A stretch of 64,000 nt of DNA. It comes from Streptomyces sp. NBC_00425 (GTDB lineage: Bacteria > Actinomycetota > Actinomycetes > Streptomycetales > Streptomycetaceae). The translations under genes and the position numbers were made by a program. Under the pieces are notes generated by a model that made no database searches, was not told the DNA's origin, and worked only from the letters and a program-made list of their open reading frames with translations. The DNA is taken from positions 2,914,001 through 2,978,000 of the forward strand of contig NZ_CP107928.1 in assembly GCF_036030735.1 (NCBI RefSeq). The letters are read 5' to 3'. How positions within the stretch are numbered: the first letter of the stretch is position 1; each line of letters opens with the position of its first letter. Below, in pieces: positions 26,088 to 35,590 of the stretch.

Positions 26088-26109
26088 ACGAGCGGGCCGC
26101 CGGTGCGGT

Positions 26110-26604
26110 TTATCCGGCGTGCTCGGCGGCACGCGCTGCGGACATCCCTCGGATGACTTCCAGAGTGTTCTGCACGACCTGCAGGGTGCTGACACGCATG
26201 CGCTCGGCGGCCTCGCTGTCGTGGTCTGCCCCGGCTGCCTGGCCATGGAACAGGACCTCGTTGGCGAAGGTCAGGGTCAGGCCGCCGGACTCATCCTCAC
26301 CAATCTCGTTGTGAATCACCCACGTAGCGCGGCCGTCCCGACGGTGGAAACTGACACGCTGACCTTCCTGGAAGGAGACATCCTCGCGGATCCGTTCACC
26401 GCGTACCACTACCTCGCGCACCAAGCCGTCCTGCCTGCGCTCCAGTACGGTGCACTCTGACATTCCGACAACGAACGGGACAGCATTCTCCGCTTTGCTG
26501 CGAAGACCAGCCCACACCTCGTCACGGTCAAGCACGTACTGACCAGCCTGAGACTGATCGTTGACGGGCTGAGTGACCTCGACGTGAATCACGACGGCTC
26601 CCAT
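26110..26604 (-). CDS. AtaL-like SRPBCC-superfamily protein (DUF1857)
   Basis: 164 residues from ATG 26604. The segment LDRDEVWAGLRSKAENAVPFVVGMSECTVLERRQDGLVREVVV is typical of the AtaL/DUF1857 family of START-like hydrophobic-ligand binding proteins. The family average is about 150 residues, so it is full length. The C-terminal helix (RMRVSTLQVVQNTLEVIRGM) closes the cavity in this fold. Ligand unknown. Insertion sequences flank it on both sides, and no operon partners remain. Confidence 0.8.
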   Translation of the reverse strand: MGAVVIHVEVTQPVNDQSQAGQYVLDRDEVWAGLRSKAENAVPFVVGMSECTVLERRQDGLVREVVVRGERIREDVSFQEGQRVSFHRRDGRATWVIHNEIGEDESGGLTLTFANEVLFHGQAAGADHDSEAAERMRVSTLQVVQNTLEVIRGMSAARAAEHAG

Positions 26605-26708
26605 GACGTGGCAGATCGAACAGCGACTATCGCGTCAACTGCCGTGGAAGAAGATCCATTCCACCCGACCAACTGCAGAACGCGCCGGTTCCGGACTGTA
26701 AAATGTTC

Positions 26709-27888
26709 GGCCCTGTCTCGCATCCGGTGGTGACGGAGCGTGCTGTTATCCGAGGAGGATGCGGTGGCGAAGCAGGGTGAAGCCTGCTCGTCCGTGCATC
26801 TGGCGTGCGATCCGTTTGGTCTTGGTGTTGACGCCCTCGGTAGGGCCGTTGCTGTACGGAAGCGTGAGGGCGGCGATCACGGCGTCGATGTCCCGGTCCA
26901 GGCCCCGGGTGAAGGCGTGTAGGTGGGGCAGATCGGCTGTTCGGACTTGGGCGATCCAGCGCGTGAGCACGTCGGGATTGTCGGTGTGTGGAGTAAGAAG
27001 CGGGGCGAAGTCTCTGATGCCTGAGGCCAGTTGCGTCATCTCGGGGCAGGCGGCGGCGAGCTTGGCCAGGAGCTCGTGCTGCTCGGGCTTGAGGTTGTCG
27101 GGTCTGGTCAGCAGCATCCGGGCGAGTCGGCGTGGCGAGATATGGCTGCGGTCGGCGTCCGCGCGGCCTTGGTTGATGTACTTGTGCGGAAGGTTCGGGC
27201 AGCCCGTGAAGCCGAGGGTCTTGATCTCTTCGAAGAGGTGCTGGACGGGGACGCCGGGGTCTTCACTTCGGCGTTTGCGTAGGTGCTCGCGGTAGGAATC
27301 GAGCAGGCCGGCACGGTACTTGGGGACGCGGAGCATACGCTCGGGCCGGTCGGCTCGGGCGTAGCGTTTGACGGTGTTCAGGGCCAGTTGCAGTCGGCGG
27401 GCGCATCGAGCAGGCCCACGCCCTTCTCGAGCAGGCCAGGACCTGGTGCCGGCGTTCGAGGGTGGTCTGAGTGCGGGGCCCGTGGTAGATCGGTGCGTCC
27501 AGTACGGTGGCCCAGCAGGTGCTGCGTGCCTTCACCTCGCGCAGGGCGGCTTCGCACAGGTTCTTCCATAAATGCCAGCGATCACCGACTTGCACCGCGT
27601 CTGGCAGAGCGCGGCGGATGGCCTCGGCGTAGGTGGTTGAGCCGTCGCGGCACACGGCCTCGATGCCCGGATGTTCGTGCAGCCACGCTTCCAGGGTGTC
27701 GGCCGTGCGGTCGGGCAGTACGTCGATCCGCTCATGGGTCTCGGCGTCGATGATCACGGTGGCATAGCGGTGCCGTCGGCGCAGGGCGAAATCGTCGACG
27801 CCGATCACGCGGGGCACCCGGCCGGTGGGCAAGGGGATGCGCAGCAGGGTGCGCAGGGCCGTGTGACCACCGAATGTGAGACAGGGCC
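26709..27888 (-). mobile_element. ISL3-family element with internal deletion
   Basis: The ends are 26 bp imperfect inverted repeats: ggccctgtctcgcatccgg onward at 26709-26734 and its complement at 27863-27888, with 23 of 26 positions matching. The element is only 1180 bp because the transposase N-terminus (zinc-finger and helix-turn-helix part) is gone: the right inverted repeat is joined directly to the HTALRTLLRIPLPTGR region of the gene. The 8 bp flanks (aaatgttc / gctcgttt) do not match, so no target duplication is visible. Confidence 0.75.
26746..27870 (-). pseudogene. ISL3-family transposase, N-terminally deleted and frameshifted
   Basis: The catalytic domain is spread over two frames. 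The upstream part shows RVPRVIGVDDFALRRRHRYA, AVCRDGSTTYAEAIRRALPDAVQVGDRWHLWKNL, with two catalytic aspartates. The downstream part from about 27415 shows RWIAQVRTADLPHLHAFTRGL and LPYSNGPTEGVNTKTKRIARQMHGRAGF with the catalytic glutamate in PTEG. A frameshift lies near 27400-27430. The first about 125 residues of a normal ISL3 transposase are missing. Confidence 0.85.
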
Positions 27889-28797
27889 GCTCGTTTGACA
27901 GGCCCTCAGCACCGCTAACCGCAAGCTCATCGCGCCTTTGCTGCCCTGGCGCCAGGTCACCTCGGTGAACCGGCCGGCACCGGCCTCGACTGCGAGGGCG
28001 GAGACGGCCCGCGGTGGGATGCGGTAACGGGGCAGCGTCGGCGGCCCGAGCCCGCCATCAGCGGGGCCGATGCGGCTCGGCATCCTCCGGATGGGCGACT
28101 TCCTTTCCGGTCAGGCCCAGGACATAGGCCAGCCCTCGCTGCTCGAGACCGAGCCGGAATGGGGTGCTGACGCCGTAGCCGGCATCGGCGACCACCACCG
28201 GCGACTTCAACCGCCAGGCGGCGAGTGTGTCGAGCAGGCCAAGCGCCAGACGCCACTCTCCTGGTGGCCGGTGCCGTCGGGGACTCCGGCCCTGCGGCGG
28301 CGGTCCGGCTCATCCGCCCACTCGCGCGGCAGATACAACTGCCAGTCCAGCGGGCAGGACGCGGTGTCGGGGGCGGCATGGACGCTGACCGCGACCTGGC
28401 AATTCGCCCGCTTGCCGACCGCCCCGCAGTACTGCCGGGCCACCCCCACCGACGCGGTGCCGCACTTGGGGAACGACACGTCGTCGATCACCCACACCTC
28501 GGGCGTGATCGCCTCGGCCAGCCGCTCGGCGATCCGCCGCCGCACCGGCCGCGGATCCCACGGCGACTGGTTCACGAACTGCTGCAGGGCCTGCATGTTC
28601 CCGTCCGGCAGCCGCTCAGCCATCGGCTGGACCGACTTCCGCCGACCGTCCAGCATCAGACCCCGCAGATAACACTCACCCCACCGCCGCTGATCCCGCC
28701 GCGGCACGGAAGCGAACACATCGGCAACGAACTCCGATAACTCACCCCAGAGCCGTTCCACCTCCCCCAATCTCATACCGGAGAGGATGCCCACCAC
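27889..28797 (-). pseudogene. IS701-family transposase, frameshifted and 3'-truncated
   Basis: Starting at 28797, the minus strand encodes MRLGEVERLWGELSEFVADVF, RRDQRRWGECYLRGLMLDGRRKSVQPMAERL, then VWVIDDVSFPKCGTASVGVARQYCGAVGK with the first catalytic aspartate of IS701-type transposases. The frame breaks near 28230, and the downstream part (SPVVVADAGYGV, RLGLEQRGLAYVLGLTGKE) follows in another frame with further breaks. The C-terminus ends against the ISL3 right end at 27889. The sequence taacgaagcacta about 20 bp right of the gene is probably its terminal repeat. Confidence 0.8.
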
Positions 28798-29042
28798 CAG
28801 CAGAGATCACCCAACGTAACGAAGCACTACTAGGATGACCAGCGAGAACGCCCTGAGTGTCGGTGGCAACCGGTTCGAGCTTCTCGGGTAGGTGTCACCC
28901 AAGATGGCCTCTTGGTGGGTGCCGACCATCGCGGCCAACCCGTACGGGGGGCGAGGACAGCCCGGGCACCTCCGTTACGCCAGCCCGCCGGTGTCGGCCT
29001 GAGCCCCTGCAACCCAGCCCTGGAGCGCAGTCGGCTCTTCGG

Positions 29043-29966
29043 TCAATCTTTGGGCCGGTCTGCCTGGTTCGCCTCACGGAGAGACACCCAGGCGTCCGCT
29101 ACTGGACCGACGTGCCCGAGCTTATCGGGGTTGTTCACCGTGTGGATTGTCTGGATCTGGCCGTCGAGTACGTCGAGCGCCCAGATGCTGAGGACCTGGC
29201 CGTCCCGGTCGCGGAAGATCGCGCCCGGCTGGCTGTTCACCTGCCGCGGCTCCACAACACCACCGCTCCTGATAACCAGCGGCACGAACGCCGCGAGCAC
29301 CCGGACCACGTGCCCGGCACCAAGGACGACCGGCTTGAACCGCGGGGCCTTGCCGCCACTGTCGCCGATCATCGACACGTCGGCGGCCAGCAGCTCGGCC
29401 AGCCCGTCGACATCCCCTTCCCGAAAGGCGTCAAAGAACCGTTCGGCGAGTTCCTCGCGCTCCTTCCGGTCCGCCTCGAACCGGGCCCGGCCCGCGTCCA
29501 TGTGACGGCGCGCCCGCACCGCGAGCTGGTGGCACGCCGCCTCCGACCGCCCCACGGCCGATGCGATCTCCGGGAAGCCGAAGGCGAACACCTCCCGCAA
29601 CACGAAGACCGCGCGTTCGAGAGGGGTGAGCCTCTCCAGCAGGAGCAGGGCCGCCATCGACAGCGAGTCCGCCAGCTCCGCCGACCGCGCCGGATCCTCG
29701 TACGGGTCGGTCAGCAGCGGTTCGGGGAGCCACGGTCCGACATACTCCTCCCGCCGGACGCGGGCTGAGCGCAGCACGTCGATCGAGATCCGGGTGACCA
29801 CGGTCGACAGGAACGCCTTGGCCGACCCGGGCTGGGTGGAGGTGGCCTGGTAGCGCAGCCAGGCCTCCTGGACCGCGTCCTCGGCCTCGCTCACACTGCC
29901 CAGAATCCGGTAGGCGATCGAGAACAGCAGCGGCCGCAGGTCCTGGAACTCTTCCGTCTTCGTCAC
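29043..29966 (-). CDS. ECF41-type RNA polymerase sigma factor (SigJ-like)
   Basis: 307 residues. The start is GTG 29966 behind AAGGAGGA, preferred over an upstream GTG that adds a non-conserved tail. Region 2 (FQDLRPLLFSIAYRILGSVSEAEDAVQEAWLR) and region 4 (LTPLERAVFVLREVFAFGFPEIASAVGRSEAACHQLAVRARR) are intact. A C-terminal SnoaL-like domain from about residue 180 contains the DSGGKAP motif, equivalent to the DGGGK motif of ECF41 that controls activity in place of an anti-sigma factor. The usual partners of ECF41 factors are oxidoreductases; here an SDR gene lies 177 bp upstream on the same strand and is a plausible target. Confidence 0.93.
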   Translation of the reverse strand: MTKTEEFQDLRPLLFSIAYRILGSVSEAEDAVQEAWLRYQATSTQPGSAKAFLSTVVTRISIDVLRSARVRREEYVGPWLPEPLLTDPYEDPARSAELADSLSMAALLLLERLTPLERAVFVLREVFAFGFPEIASAVGRSEAACHQLAVRARRHMDAGRARFEADRKEREELAERFFDAFREGDVDGLAELLAADVSMIGDSGGKAPRFKPVVLGAGHVVRVLAAFVPLVIRSGGVVEPRQVNSQPGAIFRDRDGQVLSIWALDVLDGQIQTIHTVNNPDKLGHVGPVADAWVSLREANQADRPKD

Positions 29967-30143
29967 GCCGGCTCCTCCTTGAATCTCTGCCGCCACGAGG
30001 GTGGCGTCGGCTCCCAGCTGGAGAAGCCGCGCCCCTCGGCCATCAATTACCACTGCCTGTCGTGTGGCCGGCAGCAGGGCCGGGCACCTGCGGACCGGCT
30101 ATGGCGCCCGGCCCGCCGAACGCCCCGTTGTCCAGGGCCACCA

Positions 30144-30911
30144 TCACCAGGGCACCGGGCCCTCCTCACTGAAGAATCCGGCGGTCGGGCCATCCGCGCC
30201 GAGCATGGCCAGGCGCACCACGCCTGCGGCACCCTGCGCGACCGTAAGGAATCCGGTGTGGTTGTTGCTGTCCGTGTCGACGAAGCCGGGGGCGACTGCG
30301 TTGACAAGGATGCCGTCCTTCCGCAGCTCAATGGCGTACTGCACGGTCAGCGCGGTCAGTGCGCTCTTGGACGGCGAATATGCAGCCGACGGCAGCAGTG
30401 CCGCGAAGGGGCCGTCCGGATCGCTGGTGAGACTCAACGACGCGGCGTGGCTGCTGACGTTGACGATGCGTGGTGCCGGCGACCGCCGCAGCAGTGGAAT
30501 CATGGCGTTGGTCACCGCAATCACCCCGAAGACGTTGGTCTCGAACACCGCCCGGACCATGTCCAAGTCGACAGAGCTGGGGACTTGGTCGTGGGCCTCT
30601 TCGGGCGAGACCTGCCCAGAGCCGGTGATGCCGGCGTTGTTGATCAGTACGTCGAGGTAGCCGAAGCGCTCCTCAACCTGCTTCGCGGCCTCCTGGACGG
30701 TGGCCTGGTCGGTGACGTCCAAGGCGACGGCGTGCACGTCTCCGCCGGCCGCGCGCACCGCCACAGCGGCTTCCTCACCGCGCCGCAGGTCTCTGGCACC
30801 GATCAGGACCGTCATGCCCAGCGCAGCGAGTTGCTCGGCAACCCCACGACCGATCCCCTTGTTCGCCCCGGTAACCAGCGCGACCTTCTGATGTGTCGTC
30901 CGCTCGCTCAT
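30144..30911 (-). CDS. Short-chain dehydrogenase/reductase
   Basis: 255 residues from ATG 30911. TGANKGIGRGVAEQLA forms the cofactor site, NNAGITGSG follows, IVNVSSHAASLSL carries the catalytic serine, and the active-site tyrosine/lysine reads YSPSKSAL. The late PGFVDTD matches classical SDRs; an N-terminal K/R pattern typical of carbonyl reductases is seen. Encoded just upstream of the ECF41 sigma factor on the same strand, so it is likely part of that sigma factor's small regulon. Confidence 0.92.
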   Translation of the reverse strand: MSERTTHQKVALVTGANKGIGRGVAEQLAALGMTVLIGARDLRRGEEAAVAVRAAGGDVHAVALDVTDQATVQEAAKQVEERFGYLDVLINNAGITGSGQVSPEEAHDQVPSSVDLDMVRAVFETNVFGVIAVTNAMIPLLRRSPAPRIVNVSSHAASLSLTSDPDGPFAALLPSAAYSPSKSALTALTVQYAIELRKDGILVNAVAPGFVDTDSNNHTGFLTVAQGAAGVVRLAMLGADGPTAGFFSEEGPVPW

Positions 30912-31179
30912 GCCCAGCTCCCTGTTGTCGAGGTGGGGTTCTTCTCAGAACCTGTCTTCGCAACCTGAGACGAGACAGCCCGGTCGTCTCTGACACGCGG
31001 GCAGAATCAACTGTTCTCGGTCGAGGCGATCTGGTCAGAGTCAGGCAGGACGGTCTACTCGCCTTCGAGGTTCACGAAGCAGCAACCGGTGACAGAAAAG
31101 CTGCAAAATGGCCGTTACTGAACCTCTTTCATCCTGGGGTCTGAGGAGTGAAACAGGCTGGTCAGGTGGGTGACGTGGC
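30912..31179. other. Intergenic region upstream of the SDR gene
   Basis: This should hold the SDR-sigJ promoter, read leftwards. The 30950-31140 part is noticeably lower in GC than its surroundings. No gene, repeat or clear operator is seen. Confidence 0.35.
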
Positions 31180-31354
31180 GAAGCCCCTCGTCGTTGGTGT
31201 GATGATCTCACTCAACACGCCGACGGTCGGGGGGCTTCGTTGGTTCCGCATCCTTCCACGCTCGACGTCCCGCACGAGCTGGTCGAGCATGTCTCCTGGC
31301 TCATCTACACCCGAAGGCGTGAACTTCGCTCACCGTGGCGGAAGTTGAGATGCT
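31180..31354 (+). pseudogene. IS5-family (IS1647-like) left-end fragment with transposase N-terminus
   Basis: From about 31238 the + strand encodes LVPHPSTLDVPHELVEHVSWLIYTRRREL, a recognisable N-terminus of a Streptomyces transposase in which about 200 further residues normally follow. The frame ends at 31347-31354. The preceding sequence is probably the IS left end. It is truncated by unrelated DNA 60 bp before the next IS. Confidence 0.65.
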
Positions 31355-31411
31355 TCAAGTGACGGCTGGCGCATTTCCCGGCGGGTCATCCATCTCACGT
31401 GGCCACATCGC

Positions 31412-32325
31412 TTTTAGGGGGTGCTTTCAGAAAGCCGGGTGCTTGCGGGCGAGTGTCATGCAGTGGGCGAGTTGCAGGAAGGCGTCGTGCATGTCGTCGC
31501 GTACTTCCCACCGGATCCACAGGCGCGAGGGCCATGGAGCCAGGCGATGGCGGACTCGGCGTTCCAGCGGACCTTGCCCAGGCCCGAGCCGTGCTGCTGG
31601 CTCCGTCGAACGATCTTCGGTGTGATGCCGAGCTCGCGCAGTCGGCGGTGATAGAGGTCGTAGTCGTGGCCGCGGTCGGCATACAGCATCCTGGGTTTGC
31701 GCCGGGGGCGGCCCCGCTTGCCCCGCACCGGCCCAAGGCTGTCGATCAGCGGCAGAAGCCGGGTGACATCGTGGCGGTGACTGCCGGTCAGCGACACCCA
31801 CAGCGGCGTGCCGCGGGCATCGGTCAGCACGTGATGCTTCGAGCCCGGCCGCCCGCGGTCAACCGGCTCGGACCGACTTTCGGGCTGCTGCGCCCCCGCT
31901 TGGCCTGCACATGAGAGGCGTCGATGGTGGCGCGGGAGAAGTCGAGACGGTCCGCCGCCCGCAACCCGTCCAGCAGCACCCGCTGGAGCTCCTCCCACAC
32001 CCCGGCCTCCTGCCACTCGGCCAGCCGCCGCCAGCAGGCAGGACCGGAACCGAACCCCAACTCCTACGGCAGGAACTCCCACTGGACACCTGTGTACAGG
32101 ACGAACAGCACACCCTGGAGCGCCTTGCGGTCATCGATCCGCTCACGCCCCGGGTACCGGAACCGCCGCTCATGCTTCGGCAACAGCGGCTCGATGACCA
32201 CCCACAACCCGTCACCGACCTCCCACGGCTTCCGCCGCGGCTGGTCACAGCGCCCAGAAAACACGGGATTACGTACATTCTCCACCGTGCCACAACACGA
32301 TCTTCCTGCAAGGACCCCTAAAAAA
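31412..32325 (-). mobile_element. IS5-family element with decayed transposase
   Basis: The approximate ends are inverted: tttaggggg-tgctttcag at 31413-31430 and, on the other strand, ttttaggggtccttgcag from 32325. The minus strand encodes an IS5-family transposase: WEVGDGLWVVIEPLLPKHERR, ALQGVLFVLYTGVQWEFLP, then a TAG replacing the expected glutamine codon (32064), then WQEAGVWEELQRVLLDGL and SRATIDASHVQAKRG with the catalytic aspartate. Frameshifts near 31870 and 31530 precede RPGSKHHVLTDARGTPLW and the C-terminus DDMHDAFLQLAHCMTL. It inserted about 14 bp before the start codon of the hydrolase at 32340. Confidence 0.8.
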
Positions 32326-32339
32326 GACGTAACACCGCC

Positions 32340-33345
32340 ATGAACGCTTTCACCACCGCCGTAGCCGTCGGGGCGGAGGAGCCGCTCAGCCCCGGCTACG
32401 ACGCGGCGACCAAGGACGACGCCGAGTTCAACAAGCACTTCCGGCACGGCTTCACCACCATCGACGACGTACAGATGCACTACTCATCGGCGACGACGGC
32501 CCGCAGGTCATGGTGCTGCTGCGCGGCTGGCCGCAGAGTTGGTACGAGTACCGCCCGATCATGCCCTCGCTGCTGCCCGGCCGCACCGTCATCGCCATCG
32601 ACCTGCCGGGCATGGGCGACTCGACCGGAAACCCGCCCTCCATGACCAAGACGGTCCTGGCCACCTACGTCCACAAGCTGCTCAACCACCTCGGCCACCA
32701 CGAGAACGTACACGTCGTCGCCCACGACCACGGCCTCAACGTCGCCTACCCACTGGCCGCCCAGCACCGCGACCAGGTGGCGGGCCTGTTCCTCATGGAC
32801 GCCGCCCTCGTCGGCAAGAACCTGAAGTTCGCCACCCTCGAATCGATGTTCTGGCACTTCTCCTTCTTCATGCAGAATCCGCTCGCCGAGGAACTGGTCA
32901 CCGGCCGGGTCGAAACCTTCCTCACCCACTTCTTCCAGAGTGTGAAGACCGCCGGCGAGAACGTCTCCGACGACGAACTGGCCGAGTTCGTCCGGGTGTA
33001 CTCCCGCCCCCAGGTCCTGCACGCCGGCTTCGGGCTCTACCGGACCCTGACCCAGGACGAGGCCGACAACACCACACTCCAGGACACCCCGCCGACCATC
33101 CCGGTCCGCATGATCACCCAGGCCGGCGTCGCCGACATATTCCTGCCGACCGTCCAGGACGCCGCCCCCCACGCCACCTCCGCCGTCGTCACCGGCGCCG
33201 GACACTTCCTCGTCCACGAAGCACCCGACCGCGTCCTGGCCGCGCGGTCGCCGAGATGGTGATCGGCTGGGCGCTGGGGCAGCCACTGCCGGAGACGGTG
33301 GAGCGTGTGAGCTGGACCAGGCCGTACAGCCCCGCTCGCGGCAGG
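32340..33345 (+). pseudogene. Epoxide hydrolase-like alpha/beta hydrolase, twice frameshifted
   Basis: The start codon and first 48 residues (through TIDDVQMHY) are in one frame. A missing base near 32483 shifts the rest (IGDDGPQVMVLLRGWPQSW to FLVHEAPDRVLA) into another frame, and a second indel near 33242 throws the C-terminus (AEMVIGWALGQPLPE) out again. The oxyanion motif HGWPQ is changed to RGWPQ; the nucleophile elbow reads HDHGLN, so the nucleophile position is histidine rather than aspartate or serine. The IS5 element directly upstream would also remove its promoter. It is almost certainly dead. Confidence 0.82.
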
Positions 33346-33447
33346 ACGATGCCCCGGGCCGGCCCCAGTAGAGCGGTCAGGGCTCGAGAGCCTGCTCGCT
33401 CAGGAAGCTCGGGTACGACGGCAGGGGTCCCACCGTCCCCACCGACG

Positions 33448-35079
33448 TCACGAGGGAGTCAGTGTGATCGTTGTCGCCGTGCCCAGCGCGCCGTCCGTGG
33501 GGGTCGTGCGCACGGTGGTGCCGCGGTCGCCGATGAGGCGGGCCAGGGCGGCGTCGTCCGGTTGCAGGCGGCCGTGCTCGAAGAGGACCAGGGTCGTGTG
33601 GTGTCCCGGGGGCGGGGTCGTGCGGCGGTACTGGGCGTAGGTGACCGCGTCGCAGCCCGAGTACCAGCCCATCTCCGGTTCGTAGCCGGTGACCAGGAGG
33701 CAGGGGCCGCCCGTCGCGAGCCGCTCGGCGACCGGGACGGTGGAGCGGCTGAGGCGGTCGGGGCCGGGCATCGCTGCGTGGGCCACAATCTGGGCGGTGC
33801 CGACGGTGGTCAGGCCGGCCAGTCCGGCGACGGCGGCGAGCAGGCCCCTGTTCCTGCGCCCGGTCAGTTCCGCCAGGGCCTCGACCCCCAGGAGGGTGAG
33901 CAGGATGACCGGGAGGTAGACGAACCGCGGTTCTCCGTCCGTCACCAGACCGAGGACGACGAAGACGAGGACGGACGTCGAGCCCAGAAACACACGGCGT
34001 GTGGCGCGCGCCCCACCGTCTCCGTCGCGCAGGGCGCGTACCGCCAAGAGCAGTCCGACGGTCATCACGACCGCTCCCAGGTCTCCGGCCAGGCGGTAAG
34101 GGAAGATCGCGAGGTAGTAGGCGAGGCCGTCGCCCACGTATGTGCGGTTGGCCTGGGAGCCGGCCCACAGGATCAGGCCGAGCGGGGATCCGGTGACCTG
34201 CGCGGCGTGGACGAAGTGCGGCAGCAGGCCGAGGGCAAAGATGGCCAGTGCTGCGGCGAGGCGGCGGCCCTGGGCGAGCCAGGCGCGCGGGCCGTAGGCG
34301 AACAGCGCGGCCCCAGCTATCGCCAGGAGGTTGCCCACGCTGCCGTAGCGCAGGTAGAAGGCGGCCACCGCCACGGCGGCTGCGACGGGCAGGGCGTGGG
34401 AGCGCCGTACTTCCTGGGCGCGCGTGAGGAGGAAGACGACGATCAGCAGCAGGCCGGCGGTGCCGATGTCGTTGAGGAACTCCGGGACGCGGCGCAGGAA
34501 TCCGAGGCCGGAGAGCAGGAGAAGGACGACCACCACGGCGCGGCGGGGCGTGGTCCAGCGGGCCGCGACGACGTAGGTCGCGGTGAGGGTGAAGAGCGTG
34601 AGCAGCAGGGCCACCGCGCGCAGGCTGCCCACGTCGTCGTGGACGGTGAGCGCCAGGCGCCCCAGCACGGGGAGGCCGAGGGGGCGGTAGGGGCCCCAGC
34701 CTGCGTCGGGGGTGCCGTCGGCCCAGGAGCGGGCCTTGTTGGCGTACACGGCCTCCTCGTGTCCCAGATAAGGCTCGTGGTCCTGGAGTGCTGCCCAGAT
34801 TCCGGCCGTCAGGGCCAGCACGGCCACCAGGTATGCCGCGCCCGGTATCCGGCGCAGCACACGCATCGCCACCACCAGCGGCCGGGGTGGGTCCGCCCGC
34901 CGCCACCAGGGGCGGGCGAGCCACCAGGCGGGGGCCGCGCCCAGCAGGAAGGGCCAGGGCTGCCAGCCGGGCAGCAGGCTGCCCAGGCCCGCGGCCAGCA
35001 GCAGTTGCTGGGCCACCGCGGCGAGGGTCAGTACGGCGGCGGCTACGAGGGCCACACCTGCAGTGCTCCTGTTTGACAT
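33448..35079 (-). CDS. Polytopic membrane protein, probable GT-C/ArnT-like glycosyltransferase
   Basis: 543 residues from ATG 35079, with GGAGG about 11 bp upstream. About eleven to twelve hydrophobic helices. The first large extracytoplasmic loop contains LGHEEAVYANKARSWADGTP, an acidic pair at the place where GT-C enzymes have their catalytic D-x-D/D-x-E. The C-terminal part after the helices (VPVAERLATGGPCLLVTGYEPEMGWYSGC) is soluble and periplasmic. GT-C proteins of this kind transfer sugars from polyprenyl-phosphate donors to protein or cell-wall acceptors. It is divergent from the GntR-ABC operon and shares its palindromic promoter region. Acceptor unknown. Confidence 0.75.
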   Translation of the reverse strand: MSNRSTAGVALVAAAVLTLAAVAQQLLLAAGLGSLLPGWQPWPFLLGAAPAWWLARPWWRRADPPRPLVVAMRVLRRIPGAAYLVAVLALTAGIWAALQDHEPYLGHEEAVYANKARSWADGTPDAGWGPYRPLGLPVLGRLALTVHDDVGSLRAVALLLTLFTLTATYVVAARWTTPRRAVVVVLLLLSGLGFLRRVPEFLNDIGTAGLLLIVVFLLTRAQEVRRSHALPVAAAVAVAAFYLRYGSVGNLLAIAGAALFAYGPRAWLAQGRRLAAALAIFALGLLPHFVHAAQVTGSPLGLILWAGSQANRTYVGDGLAYYLAIFPYRLAGDLGAVVMTVGLLLAVRALRDGDGGARATRRVFLGSTSVLVFVVLGLVTDGEPRFVYLPVILLTLLGVEALAELTGRRNRGLLAAVAGLAGLTTVGTAQIVAHAAMPGPDRLSRSTVPVAERLATGGPCLLVTGYEPEMGWYSGCDAVTYAQYRRTTPPPGHHTTLVLFEHGRLQPDDAALARLIGDRGTTVRTTPTDGALGTATTITLTPS

Positions 35080-35098
35080 CCCAGCAACGCCTCCATCA

Positions 35099-35126
35099 TG
35101 CTTGTATTAATTCATTAATGGAAGCA
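35099..35126. promoter_or_regulatory. 28 bp palindrome, probable GntR operator
   Basis: TGCTT-gt-ATTAAT-tc-ATTAAT-gg-AAGCA: 24 of 28 positions are symmetrical. It lies between the divergent GT-C-like gene (start 35079) and the GntR gene (start 35150). AT-rich palindromes of this length are typical operators of YtrA-type GntR regulators, which repress their own ABC operon. Confidence 0.8.
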
Positions 35127-35149
35127 CACTGTTGGTCATGGAAGGTGAT

Positions 35150-35590
35150 GTGGTCGAGTACCGGATCGACCGTGGCAGCGGCGTTCCCGCCTATGTGCAG
35201 ATCGTGGAGCAGACCGAACGGGCGCTGCGGATGGGCACGTTGAAGGTCGGGGACAAGCTGCCCACGGCCAGGGAAGTGGTGGCGGCGACAGCCATCAACC
35301 CCAATACCGTGCTGCGGGCCTACCGCGACATGGAGCAGGCCGGCCTGGTCGAACTGCGCCGCGGTCTGGGGACCTTCGTGACGCGGTCGCTCGCCCGGCC
35401 CGGCGCGGAGGACGACTCACCCCTGCGCGCGGAACTCACCGACTGGACGGCACGCGCACGTGCGGCGGGTTTAGAAAGGGCCGACATCCTGGCCCTGGTC
35501 GCAGCCGCCCTGGACGCCCACGACAGCAAGCAAGACGAGCAAGACGAGCACTCCCCGGGCGACCGGGAGCAGAAAATGGAGGAAGCATGA
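35150..35590 (+). CDS. GntR-family (YtrA-type) regulator
   Basis: 146 residues if started at GTG 35150, which has GGAAGG at proper spacing and gives the usual N-terminus VVEYRIDRGSGVPAYVQIVEQ; an ATG at 35138 is possible. The winged helix-turn-helix is LKVGDKLPTAREVVAATAINPNTVLRAYRDMEQAGLVELRRGLGTFV. The short C-terminus lacks a large effector domain, as in YtrA types. The gene overlaps the ABC ATPase start by 4 bp (ATGA), the classic ytr-like arrangement. It should repress the operon until an envelope stress or antibiotic signal. Confidence 0.93.
   Translation: MVEYRIDRGSGVPAYVQIVEQTERALRMGTLKVGDKLPTAREVVAATAINPNTVLRAYRDMEQAGLVELRRGLGTFVTRSLARPGAEDDSPLRAELTDWTARARAAGLERADILALVAAALDAHDSKQDEQDEHSPGDREQKMEEA

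Noticed and set aside
26701..27896. Target-site duplication around the ISL3 element
   Set aside because: The 8 bp flanks differ (aaatgttc versus gctcgttt).
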